64,000 nucleotides of DNA from an uncultured Rhodospirillaceae bacterium (GCA_913030825.1 CAJWCU010000020.1:1-64000); one strand, 5' to 3'. Shown: positions 17,226 through 25,286, numbered from the stretch's first letter. Program-made: numbers and translations. Notes: generated by a model not told the origin, from the sequence alone.

Positions 17226-17247
17226 AGGCCCGGTTGAAGCCGGGCCT
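17226..17247 (+). terminator. Terminator-like hairpin
   Basis: AGGCCCGG and CCGGGCCT form an 8-bp stem around 6 bases, followed by GATTTGTTT. From 17248 to 17680 I see no credible gene, only a 20-base match (17456 onward) to part of the DUF2958 gene, which may be a relic. Confidence 0.7.
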
Positions 17248-17680
17248 GATTTGTTTGGGGGATTCCCGCCCGCCCGACCCGGGCCGGACGGCGATGGGTT
17301 TAGTACCTTTCCGCGCCACCTAACGAAATGCGACCTCAGAGCCAGTTGATATCGTTCGCAGCTGAAGTGAGACGGTTCTCTCGTCCGTTCGTTATGTCGG
17401 CGGACGACCGCGCTGGGGGCACGTCGCCGCACATTTGAGCGCCTATCTCGGATTGCCGCCATCCGTGGCCTGCGGGAAAACCATCCCGACGTCATTGACG
17501 GCTTCGGCTAGTCCGTGAGCCGGGCTTTCCGATCGCCATGCTTCTCAACCGTGCTGGGCACCCTTGCGCCTTCATGTCTGCATGCTCCCAACGAGCCGTT
17601 GGCCGTTTCCGTCCGGTACCGATCGCCGGGTTGTCCGTCATCTCCTCCAATGTCCCGCTCTCTCGAACCACGCCACGCCT

Positions 17681-17954
17681 GGCCTTTCTCTTTCATGGCA
17701 CACCTGACGCCGGCGCCGCCGGCCGCAACGGCGCACTTCGACTTTCTTCCCCTGACAGACCACCCCAAGCGGCAGGCCGCTCGGGGACCCCGGATCGGTC
17801 ATTCCTCGCGAGACAAGAAAGTCGGCGCTTGCCGTCCTTCGCATTCGCTGCGGCCCTGACGGGTGCAGCCGCCGCCTGAGACCGGCGTCACTAGTTGGCC
17901 ATGGAAAGGCCACGGCGGTCGTGGCCTCGGAAATCGAAACTGGAGGATATAACA
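17681..17954 (+). promoter_or_regulatory. Leader repeat copy B, upstream of the DUF736 gene
   Basis: This stretch shares the block order of the leader before ardC: CCTTTCTC, CGCAACGGCGC, TTTCTTCCCCTGAC, ATTCCTCGCG, ACAAGAAAGTC, CTTGCCGTCC, CGGCCCTGACGGGT. The terminal hairpin is GGCCACG (17908-17914) with CGTGGCC (17920-17926). Compared with copy A, a G-C pair has become A-T on both sides of the stem. GGAGG follows before the ATG. Confidence 0.7.
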
Positions 17955-18251
17955 ATGGCAACCATCGGCACTTTCACCAAGACCGAGAATGGTTACAACG
18001 GCAGCATCGAGACGCTGAGCCTGAAGGCGACGAAGGTCACTTTCGTCCCGGCCGAGAAGACGGGCGAGAAGGGTCCCGACTACCGGGTCAAGGCCGGCAA
18101 CGTCGAGATCGGCGCGGCCTGGGCGCAGACCAGCAAGAAGGGCAACAATCCCTACCTGTCGGTCAAGATCGACGACCCGAGCTTCGTCGCGGCCATCTAC
18201 GCCAACCTGGTCGAACAGGACGGCAAGCACGTTCTCATCTGGTCGCGCTAA
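17955..18251 (+). CDS. DUF736 family protein
   Basis: The 98-residue protein is a standard-length DUF736 member: MATIGTFTKTENGYNGSIET, then PDYRVKAGNVEIGAAW and NPYLSVKIDDPSFVA. The family is abundant on alphaproteobacterial plasmids and mobile elements, but its function is unknown. GGAGG lies 10 bases before the ATG. It has its own terminator downstream and a long structured leader upstream, so it is an independent unit. Confidence 0.92.
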   Translation: MATIGTFTKTENGYNGSIETLSLKATKVTFVPAEKTGEKGPDYRVKAGNVEIGAAWAQTSKKGNNPYLSVKIDDPSFVAAIYANLVEQDGKHVLIWSR

Positions 18252-18267
18252 CGCCGCCGGCCCTGAG

Positions 18268-18291
18268 GCCGCCCGGTTCAAGCCGGGCGGC
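18268..18291 (+). terminator. Terminator after the DUF736 gene
   Basis: The hairpin GCCGCCCGG / CCGGGCGGC encloses 6 bases and is followed by TTTGG. Just downstream, 18327-18342 reads AACGAATG then CACGAAAC, two tandem members of the element's octamer family. Confidence 0.75.
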
Positions 18292-18579
18292 TTTGGCGTG
18301 TTCAGACGGTAATGAATTCACGCTTTAACGAATGCACGAAACCTCCCGGCAAGCGCTTGACCGGAACACCGGCCGGCGTTCGTCGGTGCGGGTGCCCAAG
18401 AGTGACGGCAGACCAGCGAGTATAGCGGCTCACCGCATCGAGCAGCATGACTCGCGCACTCGCTGGCGGCGCGCCGGATTTTCCAGTCGACCTATGGCGT
18501 TTGTCTCGTCGCGGTCAGGGCGCCGGTGTTCAGGCGGGGCTTTGCATCCTTCGCTTCCGAAGTCGGCCGGCGGCCACGC

Positions 18580-18808
18580 GGACCTTCCTTTCTTGGCGGT
18601 CATGGCGACGGCGGCGTGTGGCGCAACGGCTCATGCCGGCTTTCTTCCCCTGACCTTCGGTCATTCCTCGCGGGGCAAGAAAGTCCGACCCTCGCCGTCC
18701 TCCGCTTCGCTTCGGCCCTTCGGGTGCGCTCGCCCGCCTTGCCGCCGCCAGTCTTCCCGCCAGGAAGGCCGCATGTGGTCGCGGCCGAAACAGCGAAGGA
18801 GAACAGCC
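18580..18808 (+). promoter_or_regulatory. Leader repeat copy C, upstream of a small orphan gene
   Basis: This is the third copy of the leader family: GACCTTCCTTTCTT, GCGCAACGGC, TTTCTTCCCCTGAC, GGTCATTCCTCGCGGGGCA, AGAAAGTC, CGCCGTCCTCCGCTTCGCTT. The final hairpin is GGCCGC (18767-18772) with GCGGCC (18781-18786). GAAGGAG follows 10-15 bases before the ATG. From 18292 to 18579 nothing else is recognised apart from the octamer pair. Confidence 0.7.
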
Positions 18809-19030
18809 ATGAACCGACTGAACACCGATATCCGGGACCTGACCTGGGACGAGTACCTGAACGCCGTGGACGACGAGCTGCTGCTGGAGACCGGCGACGT
18901 CGCCAACGAGCACGAGCTGGCCGACGTGAGCGCGGCCTACGACACCGGCCTGACGCCGCTATGCTGCGCGCACGCCATCGCTGCGTGGCGGCGTCGGAAC
19001 GGCACGCCGATTACCGACCTCGCCGCGTAA
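18809..19030 (+). CDS. Small hypothetical protein of the leader-repeat set
   Basis: This 73-residue acidic protein (MNRLNTDIRDLTWDEYLNAV) ends in a more basic helix (AHAIAAWRRRNG). GAAGGAG precedes the ATG. No family is assigned. It shares its leader with ardC and the DUF736 gene, so it is probably expressed together with those genes. Confidence 0.65.
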   Translation: MNRLNTDIRDLTWDEYLNAVDDELLLETGDVANEHELADVSAAYDTGLTPLCCAHAIAAWRRRNGTPITDLAA

Positions 19031-19058
19031 GGCCACCGGCCACGCGCGGCGGCATTCG

Positions 19059-19082
19059 CCCCGCCGGGGAGACCCGGCGGGG
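19059..19082 (+). terminator. Terminator-like hairpin
   Basis: CCCCGCCGGG pairs perfectly with CCCGGCGGGG around the loop GAGA. It is followed by CTTCCC rather than a T run, so strength is uncertain. Confidence 0.65.
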
Positions 19083-19182
19083 CTTCCCGCTGTGGGCCGG
19101 CAGACGGGCCGCTGCCCGGCTGCGCCGCATTATTGGGGTTCGTCGCCGAGAGTTGAGGGTTGCTGAAAACAGTTGGCGGCGC

Positions 19183-19413
19183 TACAATGCCTCTGACAGC
19201 CTAGGCCTCTAAGGCATTGACCTGTCAGCCTGAATCTTGCTTTCACTTGGATCGGACCCCATAATATGGGGAAGTTGTTTATGGTCCACAGTAGGGAGGC
19301 AAGATGTATGTTGTACCCCAAAAACACCACATGGACCGGTCTCGCAGCCGGCCCTGACGCGCCCCGCAATCGGGGCGGCCGTGGTGTTTGTCGGGGATAC
19401 AACGCCTCTGTCA
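19183..19413. other. Candidate origin of transfer (oriT) region
   Basis: This non-coding stretch directly upstream of mobC and the relaxase gene is rich in symmetry. A long imperfect inverted repeat runs from GTTGTACCCCAAAAACACCAC's left part (19310-19330) to its partner at 19381-19403. Between them lies a small G+C hairpin (GCCCCGCAATCGGGGC). CCCCAT and ATGGGG form a perfect stem at 19257-19271. The near-direct repeats TACAATGCCTCTGACA (19183) and TACAACGCCTCTGTCA (19398) bracket the region. This is the usual location of oriT in MOBP systems. The nic site cannot be fixed by eye. Confidence 0.55.
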
Positions 19414-19489
19414 TTCGCCCCTCTCCGGGGGCTCAAGCCTTCGGCATCTTGGTCCTGGCGGACAGCATTGGTACAGCGGGAGACGGTCC

Positions 19490-20056
19490 ATGGCGCGGCC
19501 GAAGCTGAAGCCGTACGAACGGCGCTCGGAATACCTCCGGCTTCGGATGACGCCGGGGGAGATGGAAGACCTCTGCCGAAAGGCGATGGCGGCCGGGGTG
19601 TCGATGACCGAGTACGCGCGGGCGACCCTGCTCGGCCGGCGGCCGAAGGCCAAGCCGAAGAAGGACCTCGTGGTCCAGCAGATCACCTACGAGCTCACGT
19701 CCATCGCCACGAACTTCCGCCAGCTTGAGGAGGCGCTGAGCGATCCGGTCTATGGCGACTGGGCGCAGTATGTCGGGGGAGAACTTCTCGACAAGCTGCT
19801 CGACCGTCCCGACCTGCTGCCGCTGATGGAGGACAGCATCGAGATCGTCAATGCCGCGGGCCACATCGTCAACGCCCTGGCCCGCCGGGCCAACGTCGGC
19901 AAGGAGATCGACGACGCCGAGCGCGACAGCACCCTCGAGGCCGTGCGTCGGGCCACCGAGGGATTGCACCAGGCGGTCTCAAAGCCGCCCGGCGAGACCA
20001 AGGGAAAGGCGTCCGACGAGCCGCCCGAGACGCCGGGGCGCAGCCCGGAGGAGTAG
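19490..20056 (+). CDS. mobC: MobC-like relaxosome accessory protein
   Basis: The 188-residue protein begins MARPKLKPYERRSEYLRLRM and continues into a ribbon-helix-helix-like segment (TPGEMEDLCRKAMAAGVSMTEYARATLL), typical of MobC/TraJ-type oriT-binding proteins. A long helical middle and a Pro/Glu-rich tail follow. ATG 19490 is chosen because the conserved RHH begins there; the open frame extends to 19388 through the oriT-like inverted repeat. The relaxase GTG starts 4 bases after its stop. Confidence 0.85.
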   Translation: MARPKLKPYERRSEYLRLRMTPGEMEDLCRKAMAAGVSMTEYARATLLGRRPKAKPKKDLVVQQITYELTSIATNFRQLEEALSDPVYGDWAQYVGGELLDKLLDRPDLLPLMEDSIEIVNAAGHIVNALARRANVGKEIDDAERDSTLEAVRRATEGLHQAVSKPPGETKGKASDEPPETPGRSPEE

Positions 20057-20060
20057 GGGC

Positions 20061-21824
20061 GTGCGCTATAAGATCCCCAGCCGCCAGCCGGCGAGCTTCA
20101 AGGCCTCGGCTCTGTATCTCACCGGACGCGCCCACGGGGTGAAGCCCGACCGCGTGGCCTGGATGGAAGCCCGCAATCTGGAGACCACCGACACGGTGAA
20201 GGCCGCGGCTCGGATGGAGGCGTTGGCGGCTCAGAACACGCGGTGCAAGACGCCCCGCTATCACTTCGTCATCACCTTCGACCCGAAGGACGCCGCCGCC
20301 GGCAAGGTGGACGAGAAGGCCATGCGCGAGATCGCGGACAAGACCGTCGAGCGTATGGGCCTTCAGGAGCATCAGCTTCTCATCTATGCCCACCGGGATA
20401 CCGAGCACCCGCACATGCACTTCCTGGTCAACCGCATCAGCCCGATTACGGGCAAGGCGTGGAGCCGGGAGGACGAGGGGCGTCGTTTGGTCGCCCACTG
20501 CCGGGATATGGCCCGCGAGTACGGGCTCAATATCGCCAAGGAGCGCAGCCGAGAGAAGGGGCTCAGCCAGGACACGCCGTCCGACGCCGAATACTGGAAG
20601 GCGCGGCGCGAGGGGCGTGAGCCGCAGGTGCCGTTCGGCAAGGACGAGTTGGCCGGGTTGCGGACCGAGATCAAGGGGCACTTCTTCGAGGCTCGCGGCT
20701 GGGACGAACTGATCGAGCGGCTGGAGCGCCACGGCATATCTCTGCATCGCAAGGGGCAGGGGCTGGTGCTTACGGACGGCGACCGCTACGCCAAGCTCAG
20801 CGACATGGGCAAGGGCGTTCGCTTCGCGGAGATGGAGAAGCGCTTCGGCGAGCGCTTCGACGACTTCATGGCACGGCATGCCCGCGACCGTCTCGGCGAC
20901 CGGGCGAAGGAGAACGAGCCTGACGACCCCGGCCTGACCGAGAAGCAGCGGGATACGCTGGCCAAGCTCGACGCCCCGAGGCCGTTCGACAGCCTCTACA
21001 AGCCCGCGGCCGATCCTGTGCAGGAGTTGGACAACGCCGACATGGAGTTCCGGTTCTGGTCGGGCATCGAGGCGTCCTACCGTCATGCCGAAGGCCGTAT
21101 CCAATACGGCAACCGGCGCATGAAGGGGCTGCATCAGAACGTCCAGCGCCAGAAGGGCTGGTTGACCCGTCGGGAGTCCAGCCTCATGGACGGTCTGGCC
21201 CGCGTCTATCGTGACCCGGAGGCCGCCTTTGCCAAATGGGCGGAGCTTGAGAAGCAGCTTGGCGGCTGGGATGCCGACCGTGCCGTGGCGAAGAACCCGC
21301 TCATCCTCGGGAGCGTCCGGGGCTTCCGGTATCTCTCCATGCAGGACCTCCGGACCGGCTACCAACGCGCGGGTAAGAACCCATTGGCGCGCGGCATCAT
21401 GAAGGACCTGGACATGATGGGCGAGCGCACCGCCGCGCGGCGCGAGGCGCAGCGCATGACGAAGTATCTGGTCGAGCGCCGCGAGAAATGGCGCGACGCG
21501 AAGGCCCGCGTCCATGATGCCCATAGCAAGGTCGAGAAAGCCCGCCGCGACCTGGATCGGGCGCTGCACGACTTCAAGATGCTTCAGCGCTCCACCGGCG
21601 TGCCGGAACGGTTGCGCGCGACCCTGGTCCGGTCGATCAAGCGGCGGTCGCGGGCGCTCGGCCGCGTAAACGAGAAGATGATCCGCGAGGCCAAGATGGC
21701 CGATGAGCGCAAGCAACAACTCCACGAGGCCTGGCGCCGCAACGAGGCGCGGCGGATCGAGCGGGAGCGCCAGCGCGAGCGCGGCCGTGCCTTCGGGCTT
21801 GATCTCGATCTGTTCGACGACTGA
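20061..21824 (+). CDS. MOBP-type relaxase (VirD2/MobA-like)
   Basis: This 587-residue DNA-nicking protein starts at GTG 20061. The N-terminal relaxase domain has the candidate catalytic Tyr19 (SALYLTG) and the metal-binding three-His motif HRDTEHPHMH (111-120), with TPRYHFVITFDPKD before it. The rest is a long basic helical region (many Arg/Glu heptad-like runs from about residue 350) that could be coiled coil and contact the coupling protein. It would cleave one strand at oriT and pilot it to a recipient. It is co-directional with mobC, and a coupling protein gene lies just beyond on the opposite strand. Confidence 0.93.
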   Translation: MRYKIPSRQPASFKASALYLTGRAHGVKPDRVAWMEARNLETTDTVKAAARMEALAAQNTRCKTPRYHFVITFDPKDAAAGKVDEKAMREIADKTVERMGLQEHQLLIYAHRDTEHPHMHFLVNRISPITGKAWSREDEGRRLVAHCRDMAREYGLNIAKERSREKGLSQDTPSDAEYWKARREGREPQVPFGKDELAGLRTEIKGHFFEARGWDELIERLERHGISLHRKGQGLVLTDGDRYAKLSDMGKGVRFAEMEKRFGERFDDFMARHARDRLGDRAKENEPDDPGLTEKQRDTLAKLDAPRPFDSLYKPAADPVQELDNADMEFRFWSGIEASYRHAEGRIQYGNRRMKGLHQNVQRQKGWLTRRESSLMDGLARVYRDPEAAFAKWAELEKQLGGWDADRAVAKNPLILGSVRGFRYLSMQDLRTGYQRAGKNPLARGIMKDLDMMGERTAARREAQRMTKYLVERREKWRDAKARVHDAHSKVEKARRDLDRALHDFKMLQRSTGVPERLRATLVRSIKRRSRALGRVNEKMIREAKMADERKQQLHEAWRRNEARRIERERQRERGRAFGLDLDLFDD

Positions 21825-21842
21825 CGCCCGGCGCGGTGCAGG

Positions 21843-21870
21843 AACGAAAGGATGCTTTCGTCCTTTCGTT
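21843..21870 (+). terminator. Palindrome after the relaxase gene
   Basis: AACGAAAGGA (21843-21852) and TCCTTTCGTT (21861-21870) form a perfect 10-bp stem around 8 bases. It lies in the 50-base gap between convergent genes, so it may act as a bidirectional terminator. Its arms contain the AACGAAAG octamer found elsewhere in the element. Confidence 0.65.
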
Positions 21871-21874
21871 ACCG

Positions 21875-22210
21875 CTACTCCACATCGCCGCTCAGGTAGA
21901 TTTGACCGCGCGACGGGTCGTGCCAGCCAATCTCATAGCTGACGGAATACCAGCCGGGCGCGTCCATCAGAGCCGCGCGGCATACGCGGTATGTGTCATC
22001 CGGCTCCTCTTCCGGTTTCGCAGCAATACGAGTGACGCCGCCAATTCGGCTGCCGACCGTGGCTTCGAGTGCTGTTACCAGTTCACTGAGAACCATTGGG
22101 TCGTGACACAAAGGCAAGCCTGCTTCGTTCCCGGCCGCGTCGGTACGTAGCGCGCCGGCCACAATTCCCATCGCAAACGCGAGGGCAAAGGTCCACTGTC
22201 TTTGATTCAT
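21875..22210 (-). CDS. Small secreted protein linked to coupling protein gene
   Basis: This 111-residue protein has a short signal peptide (MNQRQWTFALAFAMGIVAGA). The mature region has two Cys residues that may form a disulphide (LPLCHDPMV, TYRVCRAALM). Its ATG overlaps the stop of the coupling protein gene by 4 bases, so it is translationally coupled to it. A periplasmic role in mobilization or exclusion is suggested only by context. Confidence 0.7.
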   Translation of the reverse strand: MNQRQWTFALAFAMGIVAGALRTDAAGNEAGLPLCHDPMVLSELVTALEATVGSRIGGVTRIAAKPEEEPDDTYRVCRAALMDAPGWYSVSYEIGWHDPSRGQIYLSGDVE

Positions 22211-23832
22211 GAGTCCATCCCTTCGGTAAATCGTTCATTCTTCAATTCGTCATGATGAGCGGCACCAACGCTGCCTTCGTCGCAGGCGCTGGGATGCCAT
22301 GCTTGCCACCGGCCCCGGAAGCGCCGTTCCTTGAAGTATCGGACCTTCTCCGCCAGGACCGGCTTGCAGCCCTGGACGAACAGCAGCTCGCAGGCCTCCG
22401 GCAGGAGCATGATCTCATCCGGTGCTAGAAGCGGGCGGCCGGTCTCGCTGCGGGTCTCGCTGAAGCTGCTGGGCAGCCCCAGTCGGAACACGCGGCCGGC
22501 CTTGCCTCGGTTGCTCACTTCTACGGTGCGTTGACCAAGCATCGACGAGAGTAGGCGTGCGGTGTCCGGGTCTTGCACGTTGAAGGCCTGGCGCACGGCA
22601 CAGTTGGCGACCATCGAGCGCCATTTGCGGTAGGTCTGGCTCAGCTGGTCGAGATCTTGGACGAACAGCCACAGCGCGGCGCCATAGCCGGCGAGGTAGC
22701 CGATGCCGTCCTCGATCGGCCGCATGTGGCCCAACGCCGGGAGCTCATCGAGCAGGAACAGCACCGGATGCCTCGGTATCTTCCGGTTGCGCGTCATGGC
22801 CGCCGTAGACAGCCCGACCATGAGCCGCAGGAACGGCTGATAGACGCCGACATACTCCGGCGGGATGATGAGATAGAGCGACAGCACGCCGTTCTTCAGG
22901 TCTTCCAGCCGGAACGTGGATTTTGAGGTGATCGCAGCAAGCCGCGGACTCTCGAACACTTCTGTGCGGCTTTGCGCCGTCGAAATGACGGCTGAGCGTT
23001 CCTTGTCCTCTTTCTGCGAAAAGCCCTCCGCGATACGCTTCACCGACGGGTGGTCGCTCTCGCGCATGGTCGCGAGCACGGCATCGAACCCGGAGCGGTC
23101 GCGCATGAGCAGGGCGCGGAGTTCACGGGGATTGCGGCGCGCCGGCGGCAACTCCCTCGCGATGAACAGGAGCAGGCCTGTCATCAATGACCGGGCCTCC
23201 CGTTCCCAGTGGTTTGGCTCTTGTCCCTCCGGCGCGACGATCATCTCGGCGATAAGCCGGGCATCGTCGACATCGTTGGCCGTCCCTATGCGAATGAAGT
23301 CGATGGGGTTGAAGCGCGCGCTCTCGATATCCTCGTCGAACGGCGCGAAGGCCAATACCCGGCCGAGAGTTTCCCGGTAGGCATGGGTGATGCGGTAGTT
23401 CTCACCCTTGATGTCCGTCACCAACACCGATCCCGGATGGTCGAGCAGGTTCGGGATGACCGCCCCGACACCCTTACCCGAACGCGTTGGCGCGAAGGTG
23501 AGCAAGTGACCGGGCTTGGAGAAGCGAATTAACCGGCCGCCCTTGTTGCCCAGGATGACGCCGCGCCCGCGCAGGCCCGCGCGGCGTAGGTCAGCCGAGC
23601 TTGCGAAGCTCGCCGAGCCGTAGACGTTGCGGGGGCGCCGGAACAGCCGCCACAGCGTCCATAGGCCGACGAGTAGCGCCACGCCGGCGATGCCGGCCAG
23701 CAGGGTGCGCAGCATATCGGCCGCGTTCAGATCCCTTGTTAGGGACAGAACGATCATGGTCGTGATGAGAAGAAGGGGAAGTTCGAAGGCGGCAAAGCGC
23801 AGCAGCCGCCATAGCTGACGTATGTATTCCAT
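22207..23832 (-). CDS. VirD4/TraG-family type IV coupling protein (second copy)
   Basis: This 541-residue inner-membrane ATPase has two N-terminal membrane segments (about residues 10-32 and 41-62). The Walker A motif is APTRSGKG and the Walker B motif LLDELPALGHM. The order and length are those of VirD4/TraG. It would connect the MOBP relaxase encoded just next to it to a type IV channel supplied by a helper plasmid or ICE. Its start codon follows a hairpin that overlaps the ribosome binding site, and a lux-box palindrome lies about 210 bp upstream. It is clearly distinct in sequence from the first coupling protein (3040-4815). Confidence 0.93.
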   Translation of the reverse strand: MEYIRQLWRLLRFAAFELPLLLITTMIVLSLTRDLNAADMLRTLLAGIAGVALLVGLWTLWRLFRRPRNVYGSASFASSADLRRAGLRGRGVILGNKGGRLIRFSKPGHLLTFAPTRSGKGVGAVIPNLLDHPGSVLVTDIKGENYRITHAYRETLGRVLAFAPFDEDIESARFNPIDFIRIGTANDVDDARLIAEMIVAPEGQEPNHWEREARSLMTGLLLFIARELPPARRNPRELRALLMRDRSGFDAVLATMRESDHPSVKRIAEGFSQKEDKERSAVISTAQSRTEVFESPRLAAITSKSTFRLEDLKNGVLSLYLIIPPEYVGVYQPFLRLMVGLSTAAMTRNRKIPRHPVLFLLDELPALGHMRPIEDGIGYLAGYGAALWLFVQDLDQLSQTYRKWRSMVANCAVRQAFNVQDPDTARLLSSMLGQRTVEVSNRGKAGRVFRLGLPSSFSETRSETGRPLLAPDEIMLLPEACELLFVQGCKPVLAEKVRYFKERRFRGRWQAWHPSACDEGSVGAAHHDELKNERFTEGMDS

Positions 23833-23840
23833 GGCACAAA

Positions 23841-23982
23841 GTCCTGTTGTTTATCCTCACAGGACTTATGGCGCGAAAAATAAATTGATTACTGACGGTA
23901 GTATTTATGCGACATAAATATTACAATTACTATGTTGCCGGTTCAGCAACGGAAGCCATGGTGCTCCTGTTGTCTATCCTCA
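23841..23982 (-). promoter_or_regulatory. Duplicated translation-start region with hairpin over the SD
   Basis: On the minus strand the coupling protein's ribosome binding site CAGGAC is the right arm of GTCCTGT...ACAGGAC (23841-23865, 11-base loop), so it could be masked by base pairing. A 17-bp near copy of this leader recurs at 23966-23982 (CCTGTTGTCTATCCTCA on the plus strand, one mismatch to 23843-23859). The copy leads into a micro-frame, MASVAEPAT, that stops at once. The region may be a leader-peptide control device or a decayed duplication. Confidence 0.45.
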
Positions 23983-24038
23983 ATTTGAACCGGCAACGCC
24001 CTTTTCTATTCATATGGGGGTAGATGGACGGGCGCGAC

Positions 24039-24056
24039 ACTGTGAGATGTCACAGG
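24039..24056. promoter_or_regulatory. lux-box-like palindrome upstream of the second coupling protein
   Basis: ACTGTGAGATGTCACAGG contains the perfect 6-bp inverted repeat CTGTGA / TCACAG around 4 bases. It differs only slightly from the 18-bp palindrome before luxI (25991-26008). Size and symmetry fit LuxR/TraR operators. It is about 210 bp upstream of the coupling protein start, in a 350-bp non-coding gap (23833-24185). Confidence 0.7.
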
Positions 24057-24185
24057 TTCGATCCTTTCAAAATGCACCAGAAAGTTCACCCTCCGCGGCA
24101 AACGCGGACACTATGCTGACCCGATAAGCCGGTACGCGTATAGCCGTGCGAAGGTATCCGCGTTCCCGGCTATCGGCTTGCACTC

Positions 24186-24479
24186 CTATGCCATTTCGTC
24201 ACGCAACAACGCTTGCACCGGTGGCAGTCCCCTGTCCGTGAATACGCGATCGAGGCCTTCGAGCAGATAGTCGTGCATCTTGCGCCGTTCCTCGAAGGCG
24301 AGCGTTCGCAATTGCTCGTAGACGGGCAGCGGAAGATAGACCGTTTGCTGCTTGACCTTGGGGCGCTTCGACTTCGGTTGCGTGGCTTGCGATCTCTCCG
24401 CGTCCGTTCGGCTGTTCCCCGCGCGTTTGTGCGCGGGCTCATTCAATATCGCGCTAAGCGACGTTCGCTTCCTGGCCAT
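24186..24479 (-). CDS. Small ParA partner, ribbon-helix-helix-like
   Basis: This 97-residue basic protein has an unstructured N-terminus (KRAGNSRTDAERSQATQPKS) and a compact C-terminal RHH-like part (KQQTVYLPLPVYEQLRTLAF, then MHDYLLEGLDRVF). It overlaps the end of parA by 26 bases. This is the layout of ParA plus small centromere-binding protein in plasmid partition systems of type Ib. A centromere is not identified. Confidence 0.75.
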   Translation of the reverse strand: MARKRTSLSAILNEPAHKRAGNSRTDAERSQATQPKSKRPKVKQQTVYLPLPVYEQLRTLAFEERRKMHDYLLEGLDRVFTDRGLPPVQALLRDEMA

Positions 24480-25101
24480 CGCTCAGTTTCTCCATTTTGT
24501 TTGTAATCCAGTCCCAAAGCGCGCCGATCTCGCGCGCCGCCTTGCCGTCCGCCTCAAACTCGGTGACACCGAGGCCGGCGCCCTGGGCGTCCTGATAGGC
24601 CGTTCGGTGGACGATCCGGACAGGGCACACCATGCCAAGCATGGACAGCCCCGTCTCCGCCTCTTTTAGACGCGACCCGCGCGGCGGTGTCTGGCTGAGT
24701 ACGAATGCCGCTTTCTTTCCAAGGCGCGCTACGGTCGCCGCTGTTGGCGGCGTCGCCTTCATATCGCCCGGCGTCGGACGACACGGGATTAGGACGAAAT
24801 CCGCGGCCCGGATGGCTGCCGCCGTCGCCGGCTCATCCCGGCCGGGGGTGTCGATGATGACGGTGTTGAAGCCCTGCTTGCGCGCGCCGTCTAGCGCGGT
24901 CGCGAGCTGTCCGGAATGAATCCGGGCGAGCTTCGGGTGTATGGCGTCCCGATCCCGATACCAGGATTCGGCCGTCCCTTGCGGGTCCATATCCAGTATC
25001 AGGACACGCTGGCCCAGTTCCGTCGCGCGAACAGCACAGGAAATCGCCAGCGTGCTTTTACCACTTCCACCTTTTTGAGTGACGAAGGAAATGACGTGCA
25101 T
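24454..25101 (-). CDS. parA: ParA-family partition ATPase
   Basis: The 215-residue protein is a short ParA. The deviant Walker A motif KGGSGKSTLA follows VISFVTQ at the extreme N-terminus. The switch region is VLILDMDPQGTAESW, and a Walker B strand TVIIDTPGRDE follows. It lacks an N-terminal DNA-binding extension, as in type Ib partition ATPases. With the overlapping small gene downstream it forms a maintenance cassette for the element, most useful if the element replicates extrachromosomally. It is divergent from luxR across an AT-rich gap (25102-25220). Confidence 0.92.
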   Translation of the reverse strand: MHVISFVTQKGGSGKSTLAISCAVRATELGQRVLILDMDPQGTAESWYRDRDAIHPKLARIHSGQLATALDGARKQGFNTVIIDTPGRDEPATAAAIRAADFVLIPCRPTPGDMKATPPTAATVARLGKKAAFVLSQTPPRGSRLKEAETGLSMLGMVCPVRIVHRTAYQDAQGAGLGVTEFEADGKAAREIGALWDWITNKMEKLSDGQEANVA

Positions 25102-25286
25102 AGGGTTATCCCCTTATTATTGTTTTCTTTTATAATATTATACGCGCACCCAATGACAAAGTTATTTATAGGTGAAAGTGCGATTAATGCATGTGTCCAT
25201 AAATTAACTGGCGTTATTTAAGGAGGACACGCTGGATAAACCCGGTCGTTACAGATTTCATCGATAAGGCCCGGCATGTCACCGAC

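Noticed and set aside
17456-17475. A 20-base match to the DUF2958 gene (around 13668)
   Set aside because: It is short and the surrounding sequence gives no further similarity; chance or a minor relic cannot be told apart.
3040-25101. Self-transmissible ICE or conjugative plasmid
   Set aside because: No VirB/Trb-type channel genes are seen on either strand; only coupling proteins and relaxase are present.
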